Source of the DNA: Sclerodactyla briareus | Lineage: Eukaryota > Echinodermata > Holothuroidea > Dendrochirotida > Sclerodactylidae | Assembly: GCA_026419785.1 (NCBI GenBank) | Contig: JAODTK010004887.1 | Location: forward strand, 102,784-166,783 | Direction of reading: 5' to 3' | DNA: 64,000 bases | In this document: piece after piece, positions 46,765 to 59,339 of the stretch | Position numbering within the stretch: position 1 is the first letter of the stretch | How the letters are laid out: each line of letters begins with the position of its first letter | Translations under genes and position numbers: made by a program | Notes under the pieces: generated by a model | Databases searched by the model: none | What the model was told of the DNA's origin: nothing | What the model saw: only the letters and a program-made list of their open reading frames with translations

Positions 46765-49700
46765 CAACACACCTGTTTCTGTCCGTTGGTCCACATGGAG
46801 CGTTGGGACACGTTTATCTTATTATACCGATACAAGATAACATTGCGCGCACAAACAAGACAAAGCCGCTATAGAAAACGTACTTTGCATGCTACCGTTA
46901 CTTGTTACGATGGTCTGGCTAGCCTGCGTCGCAGGTTTAGCTCGCAGGCTTAGTACATGTAATAAAACCTGCCTTCACAACTCGAGGCCTAGCTGTTTTT
47001 TAGGCTAAGCGCTGGAGCGGCCACCTTTTTCTGTTAATTACTCGTTTCTTGACAAGTGTGATATCTCAAATTAATACACCAGAAGACAATTATTGTAGTT
47101 AATAAAAGGTTTGGAACTCAATTCATTCCCAGTTGTCTTTTGGGCAGGTGAGAATTACCAAATATTACCCGGAATCAGTGCAGGAATCTCCATGACGCAT
47201 TTAACTTGATCACAACAGTTGTTTTGTGAATACCAGTTGCCACTCCAGGTATAAATCGAAACAAGACAGTCTGGGAGACAACAGGTGAATTTCTCCAATT
47301 ATTAAGTCAAAATTTAGCTTAAGTAACAACTTTATACTAATGAAATTTGAACATTGTAATGAATTGAATTTTGAATGGGTTTTGAAGGTTATAAGGGCTG
47401 TGTAGTCGGAGGGAGCAGTTGGGAGGCAAGAGGTGACGGATGTCGTCACATTCAATGGGAAGTGTGCACAGTGAAATTCTTATGATAACGTGGCTAGTTG
47501 GCCAAGTGACACGTTCAAATTATCAAGCACTCGCAGTGTACGCTTGTACAGAAGCTCATTCACGAACATAGCCAATACTAACTTTGATTGAGTCGGTCCA
47601 GCGAGTGCAGTGATTCTGATATGGACACATGTTGTGGTAGGGATTATATAATACGGGGGCATTCGAGGTATTGGACGCAACGGACGGTACAAATTTACAG
47701 GACCATTGACATTCTAAACAATCCGTGAAATACGAGCATCGTGTGAAATCGTGTTCGAAGACAAATGGCCGTGCCATTGTGAATGTTGGTAATGTTGTTG
47801 ACTGAGGGTGTTGCTGCGGAGTAACACTGTACATCCAACTGCTTGGTTTTTCCCGTCTTCGACCGAGTGCATTCATTTGACTGGTCAGGGCTGAGCTTCT
47901 ATTTCCCTGTCAAAGAGAGGAAGTTGAGAACATCTAGATGCATGTTTACCAAGAGCGGGACTAGTTGTGACGGAGATTCAAACTCTCCTTCAGATTCAAA
48001 ATTTGCCTGTGATCATCAGAGAAATGCTACTCTAACTTAATAGGCTAATTGGCATTCTAACGTCTACCATCCCGTCTTTCATCCATCCCCCCCCACTCAC
48101 CCAAAAAAAAAAACGCTGTCCTGCGATCCTGGCATTGAATTTAGACTGCATTGGGAACCATAATTCATATCTGTGAGCAAAAGGTGATCAAATAAGGATC
48201 AGCCTAATAGTAATATATATATTAGATATCGAAGAAGTTTCGTGAAATATGGTGTTAAATTACGTAACGATTCGGGCACGCTCAAGATGCTAAAGACGCG
48301 ATAAAGGGCCCTACATTTATGCTCGATGTTGCAGCTTGAACACAATTGGAAAACTTCCAACAGTTCGTGATCGCATTCAAGTTCTCTCAAGACATAACTT
48401 GTGTCGCCTAGCGGTGTTTGTACTGGACTTATAACCAGTTGTAATTCAGTTTCACACACTAAACACAGATATCCACAGTACATTTGTAAAATTGTAAACA
48501 AAAACAAAAGGGGTTTGGGGTATAATTGAGTTTTATGAAAACCACTTACACGTTTTGAAAAAACGGTTGTCCCGCTACCGGGAAAAACCATATAGACCTA
48601 CACAGGTCACGTGGTATTTAGTATTATTAATTCATGAACGCGTAACTTAATACGGGAGGGTGCATAATATACACGACACCACGTCGACCGCGGGAGTCCA
48701 TATAGTCTCGCTTCACGTAGCACGAACTTGGCTGTACGTATTGACATGCTGAAATAGCCCAGCTATACTTGAAACTAGGGTAGAAGATTTATAAGCTATT
48801 GAAACGTCATGGAATCTGACGTACAGCCCTCAGAGTAGTTGAAGTGGGCATATACTCACGCGGGTTTACTCCTGTGTGAGGTGCTATATGAGATAGTTTC
48901 ACCAGCAAACGGTTTTGAGCCGTGGTCGGAATGCTCCTCCGTGTTTAAAGTAGCTTTTCCCGTCTTAGAGTAACAAAACAATGGTTTGACAGTTTGTCGT
49001 CGCTATACTGAATTACACATCAGCATGGCAATGGGAGTTGATTTCGCAGTATGAATCTTCTCGAATGCAGTGTTTGTTGACAATTTGACCCATGCCACAG
49101 GAAGCTACCTACGAACTAACTTAGTCATCAAGAGTAATGGGGGCGGTGTTGTGTGGCACTATTTCGTACTTGAGTTCAGGTGAGCCAGGGGGTAGGCATC
49201 ACCCACCAAACGGGGAGGTCTCATAAAAGCTCTAGAGATATACATGCATCAGTTCTAGATCGGGTATTTGTAGGATTCGTTTTAGGAGCGGGCATGGGAA
49301 TCGATAGTGCTGAGTAACGATAACTTAGTAAACAACAGCATACACAATCGCGAGCGAATATGGCAAGCCAATCCTCAATATTCGAAAAACCTGGTTATCG
49401 ATGAAACCAAGTTCATCGGTCGATAGTACGGGACAGTGACCATGTGGAACGACTCTGGACAGATCGAAGGGAAATTATTTTAGCGAATTTGCAGGATGCG
49501 CGTAAACGACGGAGGTACGATTAGGGATAAAACGTCACGATGGAGGAAATCAGCTCAACCTGCTGACGGAATATTTACTTCTCGATATTCGGCCGTATTG
49601 TCAAAATTTCAGAGATTATCATAGATCTTTTTTCTTCGGTCGATACCTTATCGCCTGAAAGATGGTCAAGTTATTTGATTCCTGGAGGCCTCCGCATATG

Positions 49701-49900
49701 TGCGTGGGGAGGCGAGGAACTTTCGTTGCGAACGTTCAGGGTAATCCCTAACGTAGTTTTTAACAGATAAAGTTGGAGAACAATGGTACTCGCGTTGTCG
49801 TGATGAAGCGAGCCCAGAAATTCTCTACCGTATTGTGACTAAAAACCCCTGATCGCAAATACGTCGCATGTGATTCCATGGGATGGCAGTGTCGATGATA
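46765..49900. other. Mostly unassigned; possible antisense exons at 47.5-48.6 kb
   Basis: No repeat family was recognised. On the - strand, 48,199-48,591 (130 codons) has two cysteine pairs (YLCLVCE and QLCSSCN). An open stretch at about 47,905-48,010 (ANFESEGEFESPSQLV) follows an ATCACAG acceptor-like site. Another frame (47,556-47,876), with CSYFTDCLECQWSC, follows a pyrimidine-rich CTTCCTCTCTTTGACAG. These could be exons of one - strand gene, but I know no matching protein and the frames are not joined by clear donors. 48,600-49,900 shows nothing. Confidence 0.25.
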
Positions 49901-49949
49901 AAAGCTAGTGTTTATGATGTTTTTCCCCATCCATTTATGTCACATAACT

Positions 49950-52460
49950 GTTAAAATTTTCGACAGGTGAAATGACTGTGGCTCACTTAACTGAAAACAA
50001 ACTCGCCAGATAACAATAATGAATGTGTCTTTTAATAGCATCCTAAGAGATATAAAAATACTAATCAATTGATTATAACGGAAATATATTTTGCCAGCTG
50101 GGTTTTAGAGACCTTTTCAATCTTCAAGGGCAAACAAAAAATAATGGTCAAATCGTTAATATTAGAAGCTTTTTTTTCCAATTTGCAACTGTATATGTAA
50201 AATTTTATATGGTAGATTATGAAATTGTACGGATGCTGCTTCGCAATTGCTATAACCAAAGGAAAACATCTCATCTACAAAATAAAAACGCATTTCCCCA
50301 TGCATCCATATACCTAGATTCTACATAAAATAAAGGATTGACGGTAACATGACAGCCCCCAAAAGAGAGGTTCTATTGTTCCTGGCAACTGATAGTACCC
50401 AATATTCTATATGAAAACCGAAATGGAACTAATGAATTAGAATCTCGCCATGAATGCCAAACCCACTAGAAAAATATATGACCATTTCGTAGCATTTAAA
50501 ATCATAAGAAGTGAATAGGGTGGTTCTATTAGATTTTCGTATTATCTCATAGCCCACCGAGAAAATATGCCACTGCTATTCACTTAACAATCAACGTCCT
50601 ATTAATGTTTTAGGGGGACGGATTCAGGTCTCATTAAATGTTTCCTTCCAGAGTATAGGGATAGCCGAAATTAACCATTATTTAACGTAAAAGGGAGGTG
50701 CCAAAATTTATAGTACTTAAACTAATGCCTAATTGGACGGGGAGGAGCCATCTTATGATATAGATCATGTGCATAATATTCCTTTTATGGCATAACATTA
50801 TAGAAGACGGACTAATATTCATTTTTTAGTCCAGAGTTATTCCAAATTATATATTCTCAAAAAGATGTGTGTCGACTTTTCATATCTAAAAATAGACCAC
50901 GGCTTTACAAACATCATACACAAAGGTATTTTTTGATCCTTGTTAATCATAAATCTTAAAATAAAAGGCTTTTCCCACATCTCTCAAAAAATAATCCAGG
51001 AAGCTCTTCCAAGCACCGTAACTTTCACTCAAGTACACATCCATACCCACGTATCTTTAACTATGATTAATTTCCGCTATGAGTTACCTGAGCCCAACCG
51101 ATTCAACGGACTAGTCATTGTCTGTTGGTTTACCTCACGGTTTATTACTGAAAAAATGTTTATACATAATTAGTATGTCAGTCGTTATAAAACTTTGGCG
51201 GAGTCTGAAAAGGTCTGAAAAAGGTAAACAAGATCAGAAAGTGCAAATGTTTTAAAATTATTATTCTATAAGACCAAGGAATTTAATTGCCTTTAAGGCG
51301 AGATAGCTTTGGAGAGAAAGAAATTTAACAGGAAAAGATCTTTCCATTAGTAGTAAATTGTAATCCCAAAAAGGTAGGTAATCGCCCAACAGACTAAGTG
51401 AAAGTGCGTTGTCGACGAATGACGGTTTTGTATGAGCGAATTGACCCAAAGGAAAATAATTGTTTTTGGTGTTGTGTTTTTATTTTATTTTTTATTTTTT
51501 AGATCAAGTGACATTTAAACCAGAGAATTCATGAAGTCGTTTAGGATACGAATTGTCTCAATGAGGAATCTTCCCTATTATCCAATAAATAGTTGTGTCA
51601 TCTGCAAATGACTTGATCCTCACCTTCCTTCCCCAAACTTGAGGGCCTGTAATTATACACTATGGTTCATTGTCTGTGATAAGCTTGCGACGCTTGCAAA
51701 TAAAAGATAAGATGCGATGGGAAATGCATCCTTGTCTAACCACCTCTTGTCAATTCGAAGCATGGGAAGAATTAACCAATGTTCACCAAGCTGAGCTATT
51801 CACCTATTCAACCAATGCTTTCAAAAAGGGCATTCAAGTGTATCAAAATCGACCAAAAGACAAAACCAGGAATACCCATGTCATCACAGTAGTCCCAATG
51901 AATCTAGCGTTAATTCTTTTCGCCGATAAATCTATTCATTAAGAGCGACAATTTTATAGTTCTTATTGAGTAAGTGATGGGAGAAGAGTTTTATTTTACT
52001 TGAAATCTTTCCTGATTTTGGAATTATTTTAATGATTACACGTGACGTTTCGTAGTCCAACGTACCAAAATGAAGGCATAGTACAAAATTACAACAAAAG
52101 GGCCAAATAAATGCCGGAAGACTTCATGAAGTTTGGGACAAAATCCGAACCAGGAGTTTTGTCAGAGCTCATTTCCGTTAATCCTAATGACATTCCCGAG
52201 TGTCCAATTCACCTTGTAGGAATTAGAACTCTAATTCAGGAAAAGTAAAATCAAAATTGAAATCATTCATAAAATGCAGGTTATTAATCTGACGAATATA
52301 AAAAATTCTATAGAATTCTAACAGTTCATCGTTAATCCCTGTGTAAAAAAATGGCTAAGAGTACCATCGTTTTAAATAAATATCCCTGGTATTTTATTGT
52401 GTGTCTCGGTTTTAAATTTAGGTATATTACTACTTTTCTCACCATACTCGACCCACCGGA
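49950..52460 (-). pseudogene. L1/Tx1-type LINE ORF2 remnant (linker, RT and C-terminal region)
   Basis: Read on the - strand across frames, the landmarks of L1/Tx1 ORF2 follow in order. RWVEYGEKSSN and NDGTLS (about 52,370-52,455) are the linker, followed by LLEFYRIFY and ELDTRECH. SSDKTPGSDFVPNFMK (about 52,122-52,175) is the block before RT, then IIKIIPKSGK. A GFV/VDF motif A remnant and VRQGC follow. IKSFADDTTIYW (FADD at 51,597-51,608) is the catalytic box. HEFSGLNV, GRLPTFLG, KLSRLKG and the LFTFFRPF region come next, then GAWKSFLDYFLRDVG (about 50,975-51,030), ISAIPILWKETF (about 50,636-50,680) and IIFCLPLKIEKVSKTQL (about 50,090-50,140). The FADD aspartates are intact, but frame switches every 30-80 codons and stops make it non-functional. 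The linker may extend further towards 52.9 kb; the endonuclease is not found. Confidence 0.85.
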
Positions 52461-52464
52461 GCGG

Positions 52465-55295
52465 ATTAGGGGCGGATGCCTTTGGAAGCCGTCCCCTCCA
52501 GCGGCGATGTCTACATTGATGCCAATTCCTTCGGGAAGAAATTTCTCCATTTCCATGGTTCGACATTTCTCACGTCCTCCCTTTCCAGCCGACGACAAGG
52601 AAATTATTCTTTCTCGCACTCTCTCTCAAGTCTGTTCTGTGTCCCGCTTTCGTCTCTATCGCCGTAGTGGATCCTTCACTCTTCGAGACCTAATCAAGAT
52701 GTTTTGCGGAAGATCCTCGTCCTTTCCAGTTCTGATAGTTACTACATAGGTCAAATCCATACTGTACTGGACGAAATTTCCATGACGATCGACCTCGAGA
52801 AGGAAGGCGTGCGTCGGACATTATCGGAACCGCCACAATTGCCCGTAAGGATTCATCCCTTGAGACTTGTTTTGATCATATGCAGGGCCGACTACAGCAA
52901 ATCGTAGCTTTCCTCGCCTCAACCTCGTTAATAAGAGGGCGTCAGCCAGAATGTTAAGGACCACTACATAGGCAGGTCATATAAAACAGAAGTTGGTAGA
53001 GACTGACCTCTGTTTTGGTTCGAACAGATTCTGGTGAGTCATGGAATGAAATTGCTATGCACTGTTACAGGATGAATTTGCAGAAATTTTCGAAACCACA
53101 ATACACGGAGACCCCACATTTGCTGTAGACAGCCTAGCCATAGAAACTCTCAGTTCCCCTTGTGCTCCTTAACTAGAGCGAAGAATACACCCTATCAAAT
53201 TTTTTTGTATACATACAGTCTGCACATGTTCCTCACCAACGATTTTGCGACTTTGTACTACAGTCAATATTCCAGTGCTCTGAGACCAATCGTCAATATA
53301 TATTGAAATGTCGATTTCAATTACAGGAAGTCGCCACTGAAGCTACTGGAAGGAATTTTCTTGCGATCTCAAATTTTTTCTTGAACTACGTTAAGTTTGT
53401 CCGAAGTTTCTGGCTGGTGGGGCTGTATGAGGACCCAACAACCAATGGAATGTCATAGTTTTCGAACGCTAGTGGCTATTATAATTTCAAGAATTTAGCT
53501 CAAACTCTTACTATATCGGAATTTATGATTACAGAATTTCAAGCCCTGCGGCTGCCTAAACTGTGCTTCGAAAGTTATTTTTTGGTTGGGTTCACAGCCA
53601 TATTTAGACATCTTTTGATGCCACCAAATTTCACACCGTTTTTTTGCGTTGCCTCCTTCGGTGAGTCACGAGCAACAATGAACGGATTTGGTTTACGTTC
53701 GAACGCACTTTGTGTCGCGGAATAATATGCAGATGATGCAAGTGTATCTTAGCATTGGAAAATTCCAAAAAAGATGGGAAAACATTTAGGAAAAAAACGT
53801 TTTTCTCACCTCCAACCAACAATTGATGAATGAAAACCACAATCCAGAATGAACCTGACTATAGGGAGGATCGATACCAGTTGGAAAACATCTTCTTCTA
53901 ACTATAAACTAGAAATACCAAATCAAAGAAACTAGGACCCTTTTTGGCAAAAAAAAGAAAAATTCTGGGGGTATTTGGCAAGAAATCATTGCCATAACTA
54001 TAAAACTATAATAGAACCTTAACTTTCATGATTCGTGGACGATTTCGCATGTTTTCGAGAAGAATTGAATTACTATCGGACAAACAATCGGATCGGCGCA
54101 ACGGCCTACAGGTGTTATAGCTCTGTGAGTTTGGATCAAGATAATCTGCAAAGCGTACCGCTGTGCTCCAAAGATATCAAAATTCCAATTACCACTCCCT
54201 TACCATCAAACTTATTGAGAACGTTTTCTGATGTTCCCAAAACGATCGCACAATTCTCACAGAATTAGTTAGATTTCAAAACTCAGAAGCAGAAACCTGT
54301 GAACGTAGGCCTAGGCAAAGAGTGGCAACGTTGACTTTTCTCATCACTTTCTCTCCCCTTCTCAATGTGAAAGTTTGGTAATAAACAGAGAAAGTACCCT
54401 GAGCATTTGGTTCCATTTTTGAGTGGCCAGAATTCCAGACAAGGCATGATCAATACTCGATCAGCACTGGCACGTCCAGAAATGATGGTGACTAATCTCT
54501 CTTGTCTAGCGGCTTCCTTATACACAGTATGAATATGATCTGTCCGTCACCCTCACCAGGTCAGACTTATCATCAACCGCCAGTACAGTCGAGGCAATGA
54601 AAGGGTGGACTGGAGATGTAGGCCTACTAGAAACTCTCAGGAAACCTTAAACAAGGACGTATAACATGCTCGGAAAGCCTCACTCCAAATACACTACTCA
54701 GCCCTGAAACCCTCCATGTCCCGACTGCAAGATTTGAGTCCATCGTAAGCCAGGGTAAAACATTCTACCAGTTATTCAGATGTGGCACGGCAAGGAATAC
54801 ACGTAAGACCTTGGGCCTCTTGTTCATAGTGTCTTCGAAGCTACCTAATTGCCCCAAAGCACTACAGATATTATCCAGACCACAGGCCCTGGAACAATGT
54901 CTGTCAATTTCAGAGAGTAGGAAGGCAGCAATCGAAGCACAGTTGAGCAAGCCTAATGGCAGACCAATGAAGCAATGACTCTGTAGAGAGATGGTGGTTG
55001 GTGGAAAATTGGTTGGGACATACTAATCGTGTGAGAGGATACAAAAGTTTTACCACTCTTCAAACAAGCCGAGTAATGCATTAAACAGTAATTTACATTA
55101 GGAAGACTGTATAACCCTATGTGGCATTCTGAATAGGGCAATCACTGGCACAGGAAAGACGCAGACAGCCCCTACAGCAGTTTCTGATTTAGGACTTGAG
55201 AGTGTGTTTCTCTGAGAAATAATGCCAACATTTTCTTGGAAATCTAATCACAACCTTCCCTTACATGTCGAAGGATAATCTAATGATTTCTGAAG
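52465..55295. other. Unassigned, with a few exon-like open stretches
   Basis: 52,465-52,920 is GC-richer than its surroundings and open on both strands (132 codons on +, 95 on -). It may be the upstream linker of the LINE at 49.95-52.46 kb or an unrelated exon. At 53,069-53,150 (+), an acceptor-like GTTACAG precedes an open stretch reading DEFAEIFETTIHGDP. On the - strand, 54,767-54,981 is open after CTCTCTACAG and reads SHCFIGLPLG and AAFLLSEIDRHCSRACG. I recognise no protein in any of these. Confidence 0.25.
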
Positions 55296-55299
55296 TGAT

Positions 55300-55690
55300 T
55301 ATCTATTCTCAGCCACTTTAGCCAGTGATTCATATTGGTCACATTGATGATTAAGTGGAGGGTCATTCGGAGTGTTGAAAAAATACGGGTGTCCAGGAAT
55401 TTGAGATCAAAGACTCTCGATTTTTGCAATTTTATTGCACTGTCATGTGCCTTCTACCCCTATAGAATAGATGGGATCATCATAAAAGCCAGTCAGTATT
55501 ATCATTGACCAATAGAATATAAGGGGTTTCCATGAAAAGTGTGATCGAAGATCATCTATCGGTAAGTCTTGGTGATTTGGTTTAAACTGTCAAGCAACTT
55601 CTATTCCTGCAAAATAGATAAGATGATCATGGAAGTCGGTCAGCAATTCATTATTGACTGGGAGTAAATGAAGTTTAAAAAAATTAAAGG
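55300..55690. repeat. Tandem repeat, unit about 146 bp, 2-3 copies
   Basis: TTCTA(C/T)(C/T)CCT(A/G)(T/C)A(G/A)AATAGAT(G/A)(G/A)GAT-ATCAT starts at 55,452 and 55,599, and is followed in both copies by A(A/G)(G/T)(C/)C(A/G)GTCAG-A-T-ATTATTGAC. A weaker first copy begins near 55,308 (TCTATTCTCAGCC...CAGTGATTCATATTGG). Confidence 0.65.
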
Positions 55691-55699
55691 TCAAAGGTG

Positions 55700-57110
55700 C
55701 GTTAATTTTGGTAGTCATGCCTTGATATATCCAAAGTAGATTTTGGAATATTGCTCAAATGAAGGCTCGGATGGAAATCATTTGACCTGATTGAGAGTAA
55801 CTTTAACATCACTTTACCCTAGTACTGCGGAATTGATAGGTGAGCTACTGTGCCGTTGGCACTTCGTTGTATTCCTGGTTAGTAATTATTATTATGAGGT
55901 CTATAAGCAGCATTCGCAGCATCTCCGTGTGGCGACATAGATTTCTCAAATCCTGCGAAAGTAAATGGGAATAAAATCAACGATTTTTCTTCGAAATTTG
56001 ACGTTTCTTGTGCGGTTTTTCTTTTCTGGCTGATGTCTCAGATTTTGAGCTCATGCCACAAGTTATGCCACCACGTATTCTAATCCACACATCTGTTCTC
56101 TTGACCGCTTTACTTCCTAAATAGAATTGCTTACTTGATTACCGTGTTAGTTAATACAGTCTGTGCAAGGGAAATCATCACTTGGGGAATGTTGCCAACT
56201 AGAACATCCGAGATTAGTTTCTCTGCTGATTTGGTTATGATCTACTCTACCGTCACCATAAGTTGCTGGAGTATCTGTATATGAACCTGAAATGATTACT
56301 TATTTACTCATACGCCTCTTGTTATGCTTCCACCGAAGGTCTTCAGCCTGACTGTAAGGAAATCCTTAGTCCGAAATTGTAGAGGGGCCGCAGTGTTGGG
56401 TGTGGGGAAACCCACCACGAATTTCACCTACTCTTACGAGGAGTGCCGGAGTAACGAGGAATGGGTGAGAATAACTGCTCCCGAGATTGGTTGATCAGAA
56501 ACAGGTAGTGCTTGTCATCAGTGACCATCGGTACGTACGCTAGGGGGAAGGGGGGGGGGGTAATAATTTGGTGGTAGTGGTCCAAACTATGTGCCTTTTT
56601 GAAGCTACAAAAAGGGGGTTTAATTATGGTTTTGCAATGGTCTATTATTATACAGGTATGATGCGTTGTTTTTGGGCTGTTAGCCATTTTGCTGCTGCTC
56701 TTTTTTAGGAATAGTTGAATTCTGTTTTTAACAGTCCATCTAGCCAAAGCAGGCAACAAAGTGAAACAACTGTCAAATCAAGTGGTTCATACCAATTCGA
56801 CCTGGTCTTTCCTTTGACAAACTTGAACAGGTTTTTCGCATAATTCATCAAAAATTAGACCACATTGAGTGATCCCTGGTGACGCTGAATCTCAGTTAAG
56901 CCCAGAAAGCAAAAGGCTTAGTGATTCCTAAACTCTTTTTTCCCCTAATACCCCTATATGAACCCAGAGACATAACCAAATTGTGGATCTTGGGATTAAT
57001 GACACCAAACTCCAGCGTCGTGGACAACAGTTCGGGACTTACTGTGGTGGATTCTTTCCCATGAGAAAGCGTACCAAAATTACAGCTCAACTCGGACCAA
57101 GCGTACTGCA
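55700..57110. other. No gene recognised
   Basis: Single-copy-looking DNA with a G-run at 56,548-56,561. The 111-codon - frame (56,424-56,759) and the 71-codon - frame (56,896-57,111) resemble nothing known. Confidence 0.3.
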
Positions 57111-57114
57111 CTCT

Positions 57115-57250
57115 CTGCTGACCTCAGATGACCTCTGACCTGACGCAAAAAAATAGGGAGGGAGAATATATTATCATGGGAAACCCACACACGAAGTATG
57201 AGCTCAATCCAGCCAGGTGGGCTCGAGTTATTGTGCCCATGTGGGCGTCA
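57115..57250. repeat. Partial module of the 15.5 kb array family
   Basis: CTGACCTCAGATGACCTCTGACCTGAC is followed by a GGAAACCCACA-AC-AAGTATGAGCTC, ATCCAGCCAGGTGGGCTCGAGTTATTGTG end, the same as the array's consensus. It contains three closely spaced TGACCT half-sites. Confidence 0.65.
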
Positions 57251-57299
57251 CATTCATACACACACATACACTGTCATGACTGTATAAATTACTAGACTG

Positions 57300-58770
57300 T
57301 CGTCAAAAGAAGATTGTGACAATTCGGGACCTGAAGGAAGACCATATTCACCAAGTTATGAGAACCCCGACAACTGCAAAACATTGATACTTTATGAATT
57401 AGACGACTTTAATTATCAATGTTAAGTTTGAAAAAAAAATAATAAGTTAATCTACCTAAGTATCAGTACCACGTCATCATAGCTCCTACGACATGTCGAA
57501 ATAGTGCTAAAAAACAAGCTCAAACATAAACATATATAGAATAGGCCAATTAAACTACTCAATTAATGATTTTGCTGCCAGGCACCTGTTCAAGACCGTG
57601 TTCACCCAAGCACCGATTTACTAAGTATGGTACAAAATTCTATAAAAATCGGTCTTACCGCTTCGGAGAAATCCTGACTAACGAGAAAGTGTGACACACA
57701 CACACGCGCACCCAAACACGCAACACACACATACGCCCACACATATGCCGCGAATTGATCACTCTGTTCCCTGTATGAACTTTGTTCAGGGAGAAAGAGA
57801 AAATAAAATACACACGGATCTTGATTGGTATATGTTTATTGGATAACCAACCCAACAATTTTTTTGCCCATGACATACATACGGTGTTGTGTTATTTTTT
57901 CTTGGTAGTTCGGAATAAATTCGAACAAGATATCCAATGGTTCTTGTCGATGTTTCAACTCCTGGTATGACACATCAAATATGTGTATATTATTCCATGC
58001 AGCAATATTGTCCACTATACCTTATTATTTTATTGTAGACCTACGTGCGCAATCAAAATCAGAACAGGCTTATTTTACCAAAAAGCCTTGGAACCGAAAT
58101 CGAGCTATCAGAAGCCGTGTCGAAAGCGACCGCATAGTTGAAGATTTTTTTTTCAGGCGAGCTACGGAGGCGGAATTTAACTGAGCCTTAAATGACTGCC
58201 TCCCTTTGCCAACTTCAAATATGCAATAATAATGTTCGAATATATTAATTTAAATTACGAGACGAAACCACACCTACTAAGGAGAAAACACCACCCGAGG
58301 GCAAAGCTTGCATATCAGATACAAGTATAATGATATTTAGGATCAGTTCAATCGCCCCACACAACCACAGACATTGTGGACACTTGCGAATGAAACCTTT
58401 ACGCACGATAATTATTAAACTTTTAATGCAATAAATGATTTTACAATGGATTCTTTTTTTCGTCAACCATAGCGAAAGACCCACATACCCATTGAGAGGA
58501 TTCTTGGTTGTACCTAGACGATGCTAGAGTACCTGTAACAACTACATTTTAAAATGAAGTTTTAGTTACTCATGAAGTAGGAAAAGAAGTAAAAAAACAA
58601 GGAACGCAACAATATGTAATGATTCTTGCCTAATGTTTGTCAACTAAACTACCTCTTTTTGAACATAACAATTGTAATAGGGGGTGGGATAATATAATAC
58701 AACGTAGGACAACTAAAAAAACAACGACTTGTTGTTATTGATTTCAAGGTCTCAAACCTGGCCGTTAAGT
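57300..58770. other. AT-rich, no gene recognised; short (CA)n
   Basis: Impure (CA)n at 57,692-57,745. ORFs of 60-80 codons are within chance expectation. Confidence 0.35.
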
Positions 58771-58774
58771 TGCT

Positions 58775-59335
58775 ATGGTGTTGCGTCGAGAATGTGTAGA
58801 ACCTGATGTCATTTATCGATTGGAATATAGATACTGTTTTGATGAGGTGAAGTCAACAGAGGGTAAGAATGATTCATTTGGAACAAAGGAGTGCAGAATT
58901 CATGTTTGGGAAGGGGGTGTCCCCTCTACTCAATGGAAACATACACGCCAAGATATAAAGCCCTTCTATTTTTTTTGTTGGGGCAGTTATCATACTTTTC
59001 TGTTGACCTTAGGGTCCTTGGACATCACCAAAAATCCAATAGGGCTATCAATCCACCATGATCAACTGAGCAGGCCTATGATCGCTCCGCATCTTTACAT
59101 TGCCACATGTACTATGTTAACAACGGCCCGTAAACAGATACACATACACCGAGTTCAACACATGCCAACGTGTATATATATTCCGTTGGCCTCCTTTCAA
59201 GGAATAAAAAGGAATAAACATGATGCCTGGGAAGCTCTAACATTGAAAAGCGCTAATGAAAAATGTTATTTTAAAATACCATATGGTAATATTGTTGCTC
59301 ATTCTGAAGTGACCGACTCTCAACTAATATTGTAA
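58775..59335 (+). CDS. Uncharacterised 186-codon ORF
   Basis: A continuous frame from ATG to TAA in DNA that is otherwise AT-rich and stop-dense, which makes 186 codons harder to explain by chance than elsewhere. The translation is soluble in character with no signal peptide or transmembrane segment. It has an acidic/aromatic start (residues 8-30, EPDVIYRLEYRYCFDE), His-rich middle parts (SIHHDQLSRP; IHIHRVQHMPTC) and scattered Trp and Cys. I recognise no domain. A possible internal donor (GATGAG/GTGAAG near 58,845) means it might be an exon followed by intron rather than a single-exon gene. There is no obvious TATA box; the sequence before the ATG is T-rich. It could also be a lineage-specific transposon ORF. 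Confidence 0.3.
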   Translation: MVLRRECVEPDVIYRLEYRYCFDEVKSTEGKNDSFGTKECRIHVWEGGVPSTQWKHTRQDIKPFYFFCWGSYHTFLLTLGSLDITKNPIGLSIHHDQLSRPMIAPHLYIATCTMLTTARKQIHIHRVQHMPTCIYIPLASFQGIKRNKHDAWEALTLKSANEKCYFKIPYGNIVAHSEVTDSQLIL

Positions 59336-59339
59336 TGCT

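Noticed and set aside
52351..52749. 132-codon + ORF
   Set aside because: The same DNA reads on the - strand as the linker of the L1/Tx1-type LINE (RWVEYGEKSSN at its lower end), so the + frame is probably a shadow, though the part above 52,470 is unresolved.
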